Source of the DNA: Edolisoma coerulescens
Lineage: Eukaryota; Chordata; Aves; Passeriformes; Campephagidae
DNA length: 64,000 bases
Reading direction: 5' to 3'
Assembly (NCBI GenBank): GCA_013397115.1
Contig: VWZW01002320.1
Location: 434,001-498,000, forward strand
The position numbers and the translations under genes were made by a program. Shown one piece after another: positions 52,476 to 64,000 of this stretch. Within the stretch, counting starts at the first letter, position 1. Each line of letters starts with the position of its first letter. The notes under the pieces are model-generated. The model was not told where the DNA came from and made no database searches. It was given only the letters and a program-made list of their open reading frames with translations.

Positions 52476-53540
52476 TATTTTAAAGTCACAAAGCTCTATT
52501 TTTTCCCCACTGCATAGTAATTATATCTATTACTGATCAATTCTCATCTGTTTTTCAGGAGAATTTAGTTTCTGCCATGTCCTTCCTGATAATGAATAAA
52601 GATGGGAGTTTGGGCAAATGGATGGGAGTACTATCCTGCACCTTAGACCAGTGTGCTCAGTTAGAAACATCCCAAAGTTAATCCAGGTAGTGCAGGATAG
52701 CTGTACATCCAGGTGTCTATCAAGTACATTTGGAGGTTGAATTTAGGAGTAACTCCTAATCCTATTTTTTTCAGGCACCAGAACTTTCATCACACTTTTT
52801 TTTCACTCATGCCCATCTTCCCTGTATTTTAAAATTAGTGGAAAGCTGGTTTATATTTTGTGTCATAAGATGACTTCTAAAACTTTTTAAGCATCTTTTT
52901 TTCAATCCCATAATACCTTTCTTCCTCAACCTTTTCTTTTCAGTTAAAATTCACTGTTTTCTCTGCTCTTTTCTGTATATGTATATAGAGATGCAGGTTA
53001 TGTCTGCATTCCATATTGCTGTTACTAGCAAATTCAGTTTGTGCTATTAATTTCTGATTAGTTCAGCAAAAAATTGCAGTTTGATTTTTATGTATGGTTA
53101 TAGACTTATTCTTCTCACTTCTCACATTCCATAAACTGGGTGAAAAACAGCATCATTTCTGAATAATTTTATTACTAGTTACATGTTTATTTCTCCAACT
53201 TGTCCAGGTCATTTTGCAGGAGTTTGCTATCCTATTAATGCTTTTCAGAGCTTTCAGAAGAACTGTGTGAAAGGGTTTTATAATACACAAGGTTTTCAGG
53301 TTATTATTTTAGAAAAGAAGTCTTGAAAGAGCAGCCCAGACTATGCTACAGCTAGCAGTAAAGGTCACTCCTTCTTAAGAGCATGAGAAAGATGTTTTGT
53401 TAATAATGGCTTCCTATGGCTCACAGTCCTGACTTTCCAATCATTGCTATAATACATTAAATAGGAGGGCCATATCACCAGAAATAAAAATGCTTTGATA
53501 TCCAGGAGTCTGTTTCATTGAACAGAGAGGCACAATTGCT

Positions 53541-53588
53541 TAAATTAAAAAAATAAAAAATAAAAATAAAAAAAATTAAAAAAAAAAA
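53541..53588. repeat. A-rich low-complexity tract (AAAAAT-type)
   Basis: About 48 bases of A runs are broken by single T residues (TAAATTAAAAAAATAAAAA). I recognise no retroelement body to its left that would make it a tail. Confidence 0.85.
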
Positions 53589-56500
53589 GCAACCCTTTCA
53601 GGGCCACCATCACAAGCAGCCCAGAAGGAAAAGTTAGGATAGGTAGGACATAATTACCTATTGGGAACTTGGCTCAACTGGAATTGATATATTTTGAAAA
53701 CTAATAACAATTAAAAAAAAAAAAAACTGCAGAAGTGCACAGAGGAATTTACTCAGTACTGACTCAGAAAGAAAATTGCTATCCACCTGGAAAATAACTG
53801 GTACCACTACTTACAAAAGTGAACATGGAGCAAATTGTTTATCTAGACCAAGTGTGATCACTTGGTGAACTTTGACTGGATAACAACAGAAAAGGATACA
53901 TCTGCCATGATTTTCAAATGATGATATCTAAGATTTCTCTGAATCAAACAGGTCAGTGATCTGTCTACTCATATACATGATACCATGTATCCATTCATAT
54001 CTAAATTTAATTAGACCTACTTTAGCTCAGACTGATTTCTCTTTCACCCGTTAATTTTATCGCCTTCATGTATATCTTTCCTTCCTCTCTTTTTAATTTT
54101 TACACCATTCTTACATAGCATTCTTTATAATCTAGAGCTTCCTTTTCAAAAGTTTACATTCACAGCTTTTTCTGTTTGGGTGTACACAAGAGCATTTGTA
54201 TCCATGGCAGAGTATTTTCATTGATCTGTTCAAAAGGAGAGATAAAATAAACTAAAGGGTTTCCTAATTTAGTATGATTTGGGAAACAGAGCCATCAGTG
54301 ATGTCCATCTGATTCTCCTTTCATGTATGCCTGATTAAAACTACAACCAGAAGTAGAGAAGTTGAAACAGGGCTTCTGAATAATACCTAATTGGGTTTGG
54401 TATAAGAAATTGTCCTTGAGTAAGGAAAATTCAGGTGAGTTTACAGAGAATCACTGAAACTGCATTCTTTATTATCCTTTTATGGGTAAAGTGAGATGGG
54501 AGTGACTGGATTTTTTGACAGTTACTCAGAAGTTCCTACTAAATATGTTTTGGTTTTGCTGATGAACATTTTCCTAATAGAACTTTCTAAGGAAAATATA
54601 ATAATATTTTCAAATGATAGGTATTTGCATATAGATACTTAATTGAAGTCTTGAAGAGGAAAAAGAATAATTTTTTTACATAGAAAATAAATTTCAGAGT
54701 ACCTTAATAAAAGGAAACATTCTTATCACTCTCTTTGGAAGTATGTTATCTTGTCTGGTTTAAAAGAAGATTTGGGTGTCCATTTACTCTTAAGAATTTT
54801 AATAGCAACAATTTTTAAGCATTTTATTTCAAATTGTTCTGTTACTTGATTAGGTGGAGGCCATGTCTTCCTTTCTAGAATTTGTGCTTCTTCCAGGCAA
54901 GAGTCTGTCTTTACAGACCTGTTTGTGTTAATGAGAAATCGAATGGAATTGCCATACTCTGGCACAGTAAAATATCAATGCCATATGATTTTTGTCTACA
55001 AGATACTTAAAATTTTGTGCAGCAATTAGGCATAGGTTATGAATTCTGTGAAGTTCCTACTATTGTAACTTATAGTTAATGAAAGAGGACTGAAATCCTG
55101 TTTTGCCTTCACGTTTTTAACATGATATAGATTAGTTTTAACATCAGAGAAGAAATTCATTCATGAAAAAGGCTTTGAAGTTTAACCTGTGATTAATGAA
55201 CGATTAACATTTCAAAAGGAAGGCAGAGAAGAAAAAACTGCTTTTTCTCCCACCCCTCTGTATTAATAGAGACCTTATTTCTGTCATGGATTCTATGATC
55301 AGTTGGCAACACCTAATGATAGAGTTATAATTGGAGTAAAATATAACAGAAATTAAGGGGTAGCTAGAGAAAAAGAACTGTACATTTCAGTCTTCCAAGG
55401 TAAGACTGTACTGTATATAAGAAAAAGATCACATATGGTATTTCAGTAATACAGTTTTATATGGTGACAGTAGCATAAAATTTTTCCAATGGAGAGTGCT
55501 GTCCCATTGTTTAAAATAAAAGCAAAGAACGAGAGTGAAAAAAGAAAATACAATGTGTATAGCTTCATGTTTTGTAAAGGTTGTACACTTCTAAAAAAAA
55601 ATTTTGGGCCCATTACAGAAAGCAGTACTTAAAAAAGCAAAAATTAATTACAGGGGACAAATATTAACAATAATGGTGTACTGAGAGGAAAATTATTTTG
55701 GTACATCTTGTAGATATTTGAATTTTGATAACAAAGGGTTAGCTATTGTTGCAACAGAAGAGAACTTCTTACTGTGATTGGCAGAGCAGTAGTAAAATTG
55801 AAGTGATGGATGTTACACAGAAGAGAGAACTTGTTAGTTTAAAGAGAGCACAGGAACAGGGTCATGACTCAGTGTGATACTCTCATTTGCATATAAATTT
55901 TTATGTAAGCGTTTCATTTAACTGGAGCTTATGGTCTTATTATTAACTATGCAATTGAAAGTACTGTGTTCAGTTTTTTTTAGATATATTGTAATGCACA
56001 GGAAACACATGTACCTCAATTAGGCACTTTGCTTTTAAATAATTCACAGTTTACCTGCAAGGAGCAGGATATAATAAACTTTCTATATATAACAAATATG
56101 AGCATTTAATAAGAACAAAGTGTCTAAATATCAGCAAGATTTATTTGTTAATAGCATCCAGAAAATATTTATAATGACTGTTCACAATCCCTTTTGAAAT
56201 GGGGAATTTCCAACCTCATTTTGTTACTTAAACACAGACTAGATGTAGCAGAAAGATATGTCACAGAAAGAAGAAACAGAAATATCTTATTCGTAATAAT
56301 TTCTAGAAAGTAGTGAGATTTTGTTAGTTCAGCATTATGCTATGGTCTTTGTGTATGAACAACCATCAAAATATGTGATACCTGTGGGCTTATCGTAACA
56401 TCTTGTCTTCGTATCAGTAAAAGAATGGAAGTCATACTTGGTACAGCTCTAGAAAATATGTTTGTCAGTGCCACTGTATGCTGAAAATTCTTATTTTTTT

Positions 56501-59500
56501 TACTGAAAACTTTTTGAACACTGTAATTTTTCTTGTTTTATACCAGGCTGTTCTTCCAATGACCTACAGTTAACCTGATCAGAAACCAGAACCAGATGAT
56601 ACAAAGGTGATACTAAAAAGTATCACACAATTCATTTCTGTACAGAAGGAAAACAAAACAAAAAAAACCCCTACCTCCAAAACAAAACCCAAAGAATTTT
56701 TCCTGCATAAGTAGTTTCTGTGATTACAGTAAAAGGTTGCTGCCAATGACCTTGAAGTGTCTTTTCTTTATTGATACCAAGGAATCAATCTTGCCTAGTA
56801 AAGATTTCTTGTGATAAAGAATTAGACTGATGGACATGGATTGTTGTATTAGTTGTTTGAGCAAAGGCCGTGTGTGTGTGATGCTTAGATAACTAAGATT
56901 GTTATTAGATGTAAATTGTCTCGGCTTTCAATATTATTAACGTAAATTCAGCATCTATTTGTAGTGCTCCAGCTCATACTGAGTGCTTAGTTCAAGTTAA
57001 CTGGAATTTGCTGTTTATTTAAAAGGCTCTAAGAAAAATATTTCAGAAGTATTGAGTGTGTCAGTCTTGGATAAACCCTTAACTGAAGCTGCTGTGCTGG
57101 CATTCAAACTGCCAATATTTTGATTTTGTAAGAAAAGAGCAAAAGATGGACAGAGAATAGATGTCACTCACTTTGTTGTATGTAATCAGGTGTGTAGTGG
57201 AAAAAAATGTTTCGTGTGGGAATTATATTCAAAATCTTTCTAAGTATGTATGTGCCCATTTATTATATAACATACTTGATAACAAACTGATACAAGTGGC
57301 ATAGTATTAATAATCCAAGTGATGTGTGACTGGCCCTGTTTTCTTTCTACTGTTGTCTTGAGTTCATACATTAATGCTGCGTTTAAGATCGCAGTTGAGA
57401 GATCAACTTGAAGAAAACTATTCGAGTTATAATATGCTTTCCCCTCCCCTTGTATGCTAAGAATGAGCTAAACTGAATCATTCTGATTTTGTAATTATTT
57501 TAAGGTACCAGATTTATTTTTTTCCCCATATATCCTCTTCAGCTGCCACATAGTAGGGGATTCCCAACCAATCTCTATCTTTTTTGGTTTAGGTAGTTTT
57601 CTCTGCAAGATATTTTGAAGTTGTTTGAAAAGGTATTTTTTTTTCTGTTTATTGGTTTATCACATGTACATAAAAAAGTTTGTGACAAATCAAAATTTAT
57701 CCCACAGGGCTTTTGTAGATTGCATAAACCTTGAAGACACTCTACCTACTTGTCTGTCTCACTCCTGGATAGTTCATAAATACATGTGATGGACTAGATA
57801 ATAATTGGATGAAAATTTGTGTAATACAAAAATTTAAGAGTTGTTTGTTTTCTATAATTTTTTTTCATAGATTCTCTTGAGTTTGTAAAGAAACATCTGG
57901 AGAAGTTTGTTTCTATGAAATAAAATAAGTTCTTTTAATTTAAGATGACTGCAGTTCAGGAACCAAAGAGATGAAATTTTGTCAACATAAGAAAAGGGGT
58001 TTGGACTCATGAAACTAAAACTGAAATCCAGTGTTTTATGAAATAGGAAGATCAAAAATTCCAAAAAACTTTTTAAATTTAAAAGTAAATAATTTGTAAT
58101 TTTAATATTTTAAAACATATTAAATCTTGGCACAATGTAATTATATAGTGTGATATTTTTAGAATCAGAAAAATTTAGGAAGCATTCAGTGATTTCTTCG
58201 CACTCTTTCTACAAATAAAATGTCTTTAAAGAAGGAAAGTACAAATGTGGATGCTCTTGCTAAAAGCTCATTCCACAAATCTGACTCTTAACTGAGTCAC
58301 CTTAAAGGGTAAATTACATCAGTACTTCTGCTTCTCTGGGTCCTCCTAACACTTAGATACACTTCGGAGTATGATCCATGTAAACTGCTTAGTGCAAAGC
58401 TAGTTCCTATTTGCTGATCTAGCTTGGAGTGTAATAATAAATACATCTACAATTAAACCTGATTTAAAAAAAAAAAGAAAAGAAAAAGAACAGTTTGGAG
58501 AAATAAACTGCCGTAATTGGGTAATTATTATTCATCGCATTGGTTATGAGGTTAACTTGAAAAATATATGAGAAATTAATGTTAAATAGATTTATCCGAT
58601 TAAATCTGGTTATATAACAATTTGTTTTGTTAAAAAGGAGTAAAAGTTAAATGGTATATGAGTCATTCTGAAGATCTCTGTAACATGGAGCAATAAAAAA
58701 GACAGCTGTATCAGAGTGTGCTGAATTTTCTATTTAAAATATACTGCATCTACTCAGTTGGAGATTTTGAATGTCTAAGTAAATTTGCAGTTCTTATTGC
58801 AGATTCATAGCAAGATAGCATAAAATTACAGAGTTTTTGGGGAAGTAAAAGGTTAGTGATGTTTTATGGCTAGCCTCAAGAGCTCTAGTACTTTGGCAAA
58901 GCTCTCACTTATGTCTAGTGTCTGCCATAAACAAGTAAAAAAAATCCAAATTCTCTTTACACATCTACATATCAAATGAAGTCATTATTCTCTGTGGTGA
59001 TCTAGCACTGAGGCATTTTATATCATTTTCCTGTGTCATCTCTCTTCAGGTTCTTAGGAGGCTTGAACATTATTAGATTTCAAAATAGCAAAACCAATTT
59101 TTAATCAACAGACGTTTTTTGAAAAGCACAAAGCAGTTTCATGTTTTCTGTAGAATAATGGATATTACCATTTATAAGCTGTTACTATTTCCTCATGAAG
59201 TGAAATTGCAGTCCTTACTGTATCCCAGAGAATAAAGGGAAAATCATGCATATCTAATTAATTATTTAAACAGATACAGTATTACTATATTCATTTATAC
59301 TCAGAGAAGTAATCTTTTTCTCCGATTTGCTGAATACAGCCAAATCCTGCTCAATTCAACTAATGGCCTGGGCTCACGCATTACAAAGTCTTATTTTAGG
59401 AAGCGAGAATAGAGAGTGACCTCTGCATTGACCATTTGTAATACAGGGTTAGGAAGGTATGCATGAAGATTTTCTCAGCATTGGAGATTTAGTTAGATGT

Positions 59501-60997
59501 TATGAATTACTCACCAAGTGATCACTGCTTTACCCAGTCATCAGTAGAGTAAGGCTAGTAAGGCTGTTTTACAGTAATAAGGCACAGCCTTTGTAAAATT
59601 CAGTCATTATTTGCTTTTTTGTTTCTGTTCTCTCCAGTGTCAAGAAAAGAGGAACCAATGAAATGCTTGAAATGTCTGATTGTAGTTATGAAGTTTGTTT
59701 TCATGGTCAGCAGAGAGAGGTGGGAGGTAGCTAAAACAGTGAGCAATGACAGATCCACTGAATGGTCCCACGAAAGGATTTTGCTACCCTGTGCTTTCTC
59801 AAATGACTAAAAGAAGCTTAGGAAGATTAATTTCCTTTGACTAAAACTAGCCTGCATTAATAGTCACGAATTGGTGTCTGGTATTACATTCTTCAGAACA
59901 GAGTTTCTTTCAAGATCCTGTCGCTTTCTACCGTACCAGTGCTATATGTTACTCTACTACACTAGTCCTTATGTTAGACTGTGTGCTTCCCTTCTTTAAA
60001 CTTTTGCATGATTTTCAATTTTCTGTCAGGCTGATTCTTCAATCAGTGGACTTACACTAGATTCATGATTTGTTCTTATTGGAGCTGTAAAATATGAGAC
60101 TGAGAGAAGGTATGCAAAATTTTTGTGAAATGTAGGTTTTGTTTTCCTTCTTAATCTAGAAGGAAAACTAAAAAAACATGTTGGATTTCTGCCAAGTGCA
60201 ATTATTTTCAGATTTTTTTGTGGACTATAATTTCTTTCTGACAGTCGGTAGCAAACTGCAGAGTTGCATTGCTTTGCCAATGTGAACAGAGAAACTGATT
60301 ACTTGGCAAATAGCAGTTGTAACGTTGACATTAGCTCAAAAAGCTTGAGCTGAGTTTATCTGGCAAACCAACTGTACATAAATAATTATTTTGAAAAATT
60401 TTTTCAGTTAAGCCTCTAAAGGTTATCTACTCTCTGTGTCGTTATAATAAAGGAAGTTAGAGATACTTAAAAATATGTAAAATATGAGCAAGAACGTGAC
60501 ATTAGTATTACTGGTACTTCCGTGAGTTGACTGAAATAAAATGCAGAAAGCTTGGAGGGATGTACAGGAAATGAAGGGGACTATGTATACTGGCTGTGTT
60601 TTGCAAGCAAACAACTGTTTGTTGTTTCAGAGCTGTTGTTCTGAAGATATCTGTTTGGTTGCAATCATTGATGCAGCTTTCCCTTAGCAAACCAATGCAA
60701 AATTTTAATTCTTAGCTTCAAATTTTCTGCTTGATCAGCTCAGAGACAGATGATGTGGGGTTTTTTGCCTCAAGATTTTCCTTTAAAAAGAAGGGAAATG
60801 CCCCCTCACAGAGTGTGTTATCACTGTAATTGAACTGACTCTGCTAACCAGCAGTAAAAAAAAAAACCTAACAATATAATTTTTTTCCTTTGTTGTAGAT
60901 TTGTTAAAGATTGCAATTAGAAATAAAGGTAATATGAAAACCTATGAATTAAAATATTTGGTGTTTGCTATTTCCATTTATTAAGGACTATTTTAAG

Positions 60998-61038
60998 TAA
61001 TAATAAATAATTTTTATTTAATAATAAATAATTTTTAT
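60998..61038. repeat. Two-copy tandem repeat, 21-bp period
   Basis: The 20-base unit TAATAATAAATAATTTTTAT occurs exactly twice (60998-61017 and 61019-61038) with one T between. This is a recent small tandem duplication in A/T-rich DNA. Confidence 0.9.
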
Positions 61039-63479
61039 AATATTTTCTATGTTTGAGGATAATATAAGTAAGAATTCACATCTTCAGTTCACTTAGCCTA
61101 TGTTCTTTTCTTTATTGTTGTTGTTTTAAAATTATTTATACGAAGCCAAAAGCACCCAAAAAGTTATTTAAGATAGCAATATATTGGCAAAAAATTATGG
61201 AAAAACATATCAAAAAAAAAAGGCCACAAACAAAACCAAAACCACTCCTAGCTTCTATGATGATGAACAAATTCAAGCAATCTGTTTCATTATATGTTCT
61301 CCTGCGAGGAGAAAGCTGGGAACAGCCTTTCTAGAGCTGTTAATGAAGAAGTACCGGCAAACGGTCATAAATTCTCTCATATGCAAAGCGTTAGCATATG
61401 GAAGCAAGTTATAAACCCCAAGGAAATAATTGCTGATTCAAAACCAAAAATCACCTTTACTTTCTGTTTTATAAGCAGTAAGAGACCAAAGCAAAAGTTC
61501 ACTATCAAATTAAAGTTTTCTTTTCATATTATTTTGCTCATTATTTGTGACATATATCATGATTTGTAAAATGTCAAGTTCTTCAGAAGAACAGAATTGC
61601 AGTGGAATCATTGTTAAGATAATTATTCAATTCTATCTTTTAACGTATGACAAAAATAATTAGAGTTTCTTGATGTAATTTTAGAAGTACCTTGCCATTT
61701 CTATTTGAACAGTAGGAGAGCAAAAATTGAGCTTGTAGCAATTTTTTTACTGTCATCAAACATATTGTCCAAAAGGTAAAAAACCACTTTTCTGTATTTT
61801 TTGCTGTTGATGTTTGAAGGCTCTCTTTCAAAGATGTTTGTGTGTCAGTATAGATAAAGAGTTTTTTTAATTACTTAGCTTGTGAGTTAGTCAATAAAAC
61901 ACTAAATGCTTGTCAACATGCAGTGTCAAATAGCTCTGTTTGTACTTCACCATCCCTTTTCAAATCCTGCTTACAACATTAAGTCCACTTTGTATTGAGT
62001 AGTTTGCATTAATTAACAAAACAAACATTGAGTTTAGTATAACAATAAGCTAGGGGCATTTATTTTGTAGTTGTAAAAAAACCCAAACCAACCAACCAGG
62101 CAAAACTCACCACCACCAACAAAAATGCTATCCATAAAATTCTGACTCTCTTGAGTGTCATCATGTATGAATTCTATTGAACACTAATGTAGAATAACCA
62201 CAGGGGTGTTTCATCCATTGTTTCTATGAAAAAGAAGGGAGAAACCATAACACAGACACCCATTTACTTAGAATATAGCTATGGTACCTAAAGATATCCT
62301 ATGCCGCAGTGAATCAGTTAAAGGGCTGTAACAGGTAAGTGTGCTTCAAAGCAATATCTAATAATGTAGCATAAGGAATGGTAAAGTAAACTAGTCTCCG
62401 TACTGCATTGTAGCAGCTGAATCAGAGATTAGGCAAAACATTCTAGACAGCAATAACAATATCCATTTCTCAGATAAAATGTAAGTACCTGTAGTGTGGC
62501 TCTTTAGAACCACCATTCTTTCATCTTCCACTAATAATGTTGTTGAAGAGGAACACTTTGAAAACGTGTGTTCAGCTAGTAAGGGAGAAAAAGTAAATTG
62601 ATCTTCTGCGTCATATATTTTAGAAAGAGATAAAGATCAAAACATCCAATAAGGAAGTTTTCTGAAGTTAGTTGGGTGGGTTATTCTGAAGGGAAATCCA
62701 GTGGTATTGGTTCGCATCATCAAAGGTCAAAATTAAGTCTTAAAGAGGATCCTTTTTTGATCTTTGCAGTGGTAACATATAATGATATATTGAAGATTTA
62801 GTAGAAATATTTTCTGTGTAACCAAAGTGCTAATATATAGAAACCTATAGTTATCTTAAGAAAGTCAAGTTATTGATAATGTTACCCGGTAGGTTAATTT
62901 TTAGGTAGGTGGTTTTCTTCTTCCAAGGAACGACCAGCAGGATCATTGGAAGCAGAGTTGTGCAATGTGAAATTTAGTTGCCCACACATCTTTGGATGAA
63001 GAAATACAGTGAGACATGTTTTTTGAATAATATTTTGAGTGTATTTAAAGAAAGAAAACTGAGAAATTAAAGGGAATTTCATAGAGATGTCAGTTTTCAT
63101 GTTTAAATTTCAATCTACATAAAGACTCAAGATGTTATAGTGAAAGTCATGTTAAAAGAAATATCTGCATAAAAAAATTGAGATTATGTTATCTGGTTAA
63201 GAAGAAAAACGGGAAAGTGAGAACTGATCATGCAAGAATGCGAGAATAGTCATAATGAACCTCAGGTTCATGTAGCCCAGTATTTTGTCATTGATTATAT
63301 CCAAAGGATAGAATGTAAGAATAGGGCAGCACCTAGTAATATTTTCTATCAAAGTATTTACCGTGCAACTTACGGACTTCCTGAGTGAGGTATTGTAGCT
63401 GAAGTTTTTGCTTTTGCAAGCTTTTGATAAAGTCTTCAATAGGATTTGAGGAGTTTATAGAAAAGTTAACAAAGTTTGT

Positions 63480-64000
63480 GAAGAAACAAATAAGGAAGAG
63501 CTGGTTGGAGGTATAAAGGTGAGGACAACATTGGCTGCAGTGACTACGAGATGGCAGAATCGAGGAGCCTAAGAGGAGACAGCAGGGCAAAAAGCAATAC
63601 ATCCATGGACTTCAGGAGAGAAGACTTCAGCCTGTTCAAGGATGTGCTTGGAAGAATCCCATAGGAGATCATGCTGAAAACAAAAGGGGTCTAAGAGAGA
63701 TGGTTGATCCTCTATGCTCAAGAACAGGCTTTCACAATGAACAGTAAATCAAAAGCAGACAGAAGTCTGTATTAATGAACAAGGAGCTCTTGACAGAGTT
63801 CAAATAAAAGGAAAAAAGTGTAAGGAACAACAGATAACCCAGGAAGAACATGGAGACTATTTGAATGCGCAGATAAGGAAGGACAAAGCCATCCCAGAAT
63901 TGGATCTGATGAGAGACATGAAGGTCTACAGAGTTTCAGGACTATATTATTAGCAAAAGAAAGACAGGGGAAAATATGGACCTTTTGCTGAGCTGGCATG
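63480..64000 (+). mobile_element. CR1 LINE fragment, region between endonuclease and RT; runs off the window
   Basis: The sequence follows the CR1 ORF2 consensus. It has AACAAATAAGGAAGAGCTGG, then GCAGTGACTACGAGATGGCAG, GGACTTCAGGAGAGAAGAC, TGCTTGGAAGAATCCCATAGG, GAGAGATGGTTGATC, GAACAAGGAGCTCTTGAC, and finally AGACAGGGGAAAATATGGACC at the very end. The frame is broken by shifts, so no long + strand frame is left. It should continue into the reverse transcriptase beyond 64000. The stretch just before it, 63240-63330, may be another very old interspersed repeat but I could not confirm that. Confidence 0.8.

Larger units (their letters stand above)
44408..64000 (+). other. FSTL5: FSTL5 intron, 5' part (continues past the window)
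   Basis: This is a phase 0 intron that starts with GTAAGT and does not end here. At least 19,593 bp are present. I looked for an exon completing the Ig fold (a tyrosine-x-cysteine F-strand motif after an AG acceptor) and found none, though a very short exon could escape. It is the most retroelement-rich part of the window (45.9-47.1, 50.1-50.5, 51.3-52.5 and 63.5-64 kb). Between these, 47.1-50.0 and 52.5-63.4 kb hold only AT-rich unassigned DNA and simple repeats. Confidence 0.8.

Noticed and set aside
63333..63602. 89-codon minus-strand frame near the window end
   Set aside because: It is mostly the antisense of the CR1 fragment that runs sense at the window end.
1..64000. CRISPR arrays, operons, riboswitches, tRNA or rRNA genes
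   Set aside because: There is no spaced direct-repeat array, no cloverleaf or rRNA-like sequence and no polycistronic layout. The window is an animal intronic region.

Overview
The window is vertebrate, almost certainly avian, nuclear DNA. It is AT-rich and intron-dominated. It carries CR1 LINE fragments, including one with a bird-type 3' tail, and several avian endogenous-retrovirus LTR pieces. No prokaryotic-style gene layout is present. The ERV pieces near 46-47 kb and 50-52.5 kb look like families common in neoavian birds, perhaps passerines, but I cannot fix the species.

The only protein-coding gene I can support is FSTL5 (follistatin-like 5), a secreted multidomain glycoprotein, read on the + strand. 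Three consecutive internal exons are present: 4280-4476 (end of the Kazal/linker region and EF-hand 1), 13248-13368 (EF-hand 2) and 44241-44407 (first half of Ig-like domain 1). All three have consensus AG/GT splice borders. Their phases chain correctly: phase 1 in, phase 0, phase 1, phase 0 out. The two complete introns are 8,771 bp and 30,872 bp. The window opens inside the preceding intron and closes at least 19.6 kb into the following one, so the start, stop, promoter and polyA site all lie outside.

The rest is intronic. Layout: 1-4.3 kb, intron with no recognised element. 4.5-13.2 kb, intron with one LTR-type repeat (5.86-6.22 kb) and a perfect 12-bp hairpin. 13.4-44.2 kb, long intron with a CR1 tail (23.1 kb), two old antisense CR1 copies (24.2-25.1 and 28.5-28.9 kb), AT-rich palindromes and an unexplained minus-strand coding-like stretch at 35.75-36.2 kb. 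44.4-64 kb, intron with a composite LTR/CR1/LTR cluster holding an assembly gap (45.9-47.1 kb), a probable solo LTR (50.1-50.5 kb), an antisense ERV 3' end with LTR and env remnant (51.3-52.5 kb), and a CR1 that runs off the window end (63.5-64 kb).

I found no new gene system. The most unusual items are the perfect inverted repeats (two have 14-bp arms and the same TATG loop), the composite retroelement cluster, and the unidentified minus-strand stretch at 35.75-36.2 kb. All repeat-family assignments rest on recognising consensus wording by eye, so their borders are approximate.
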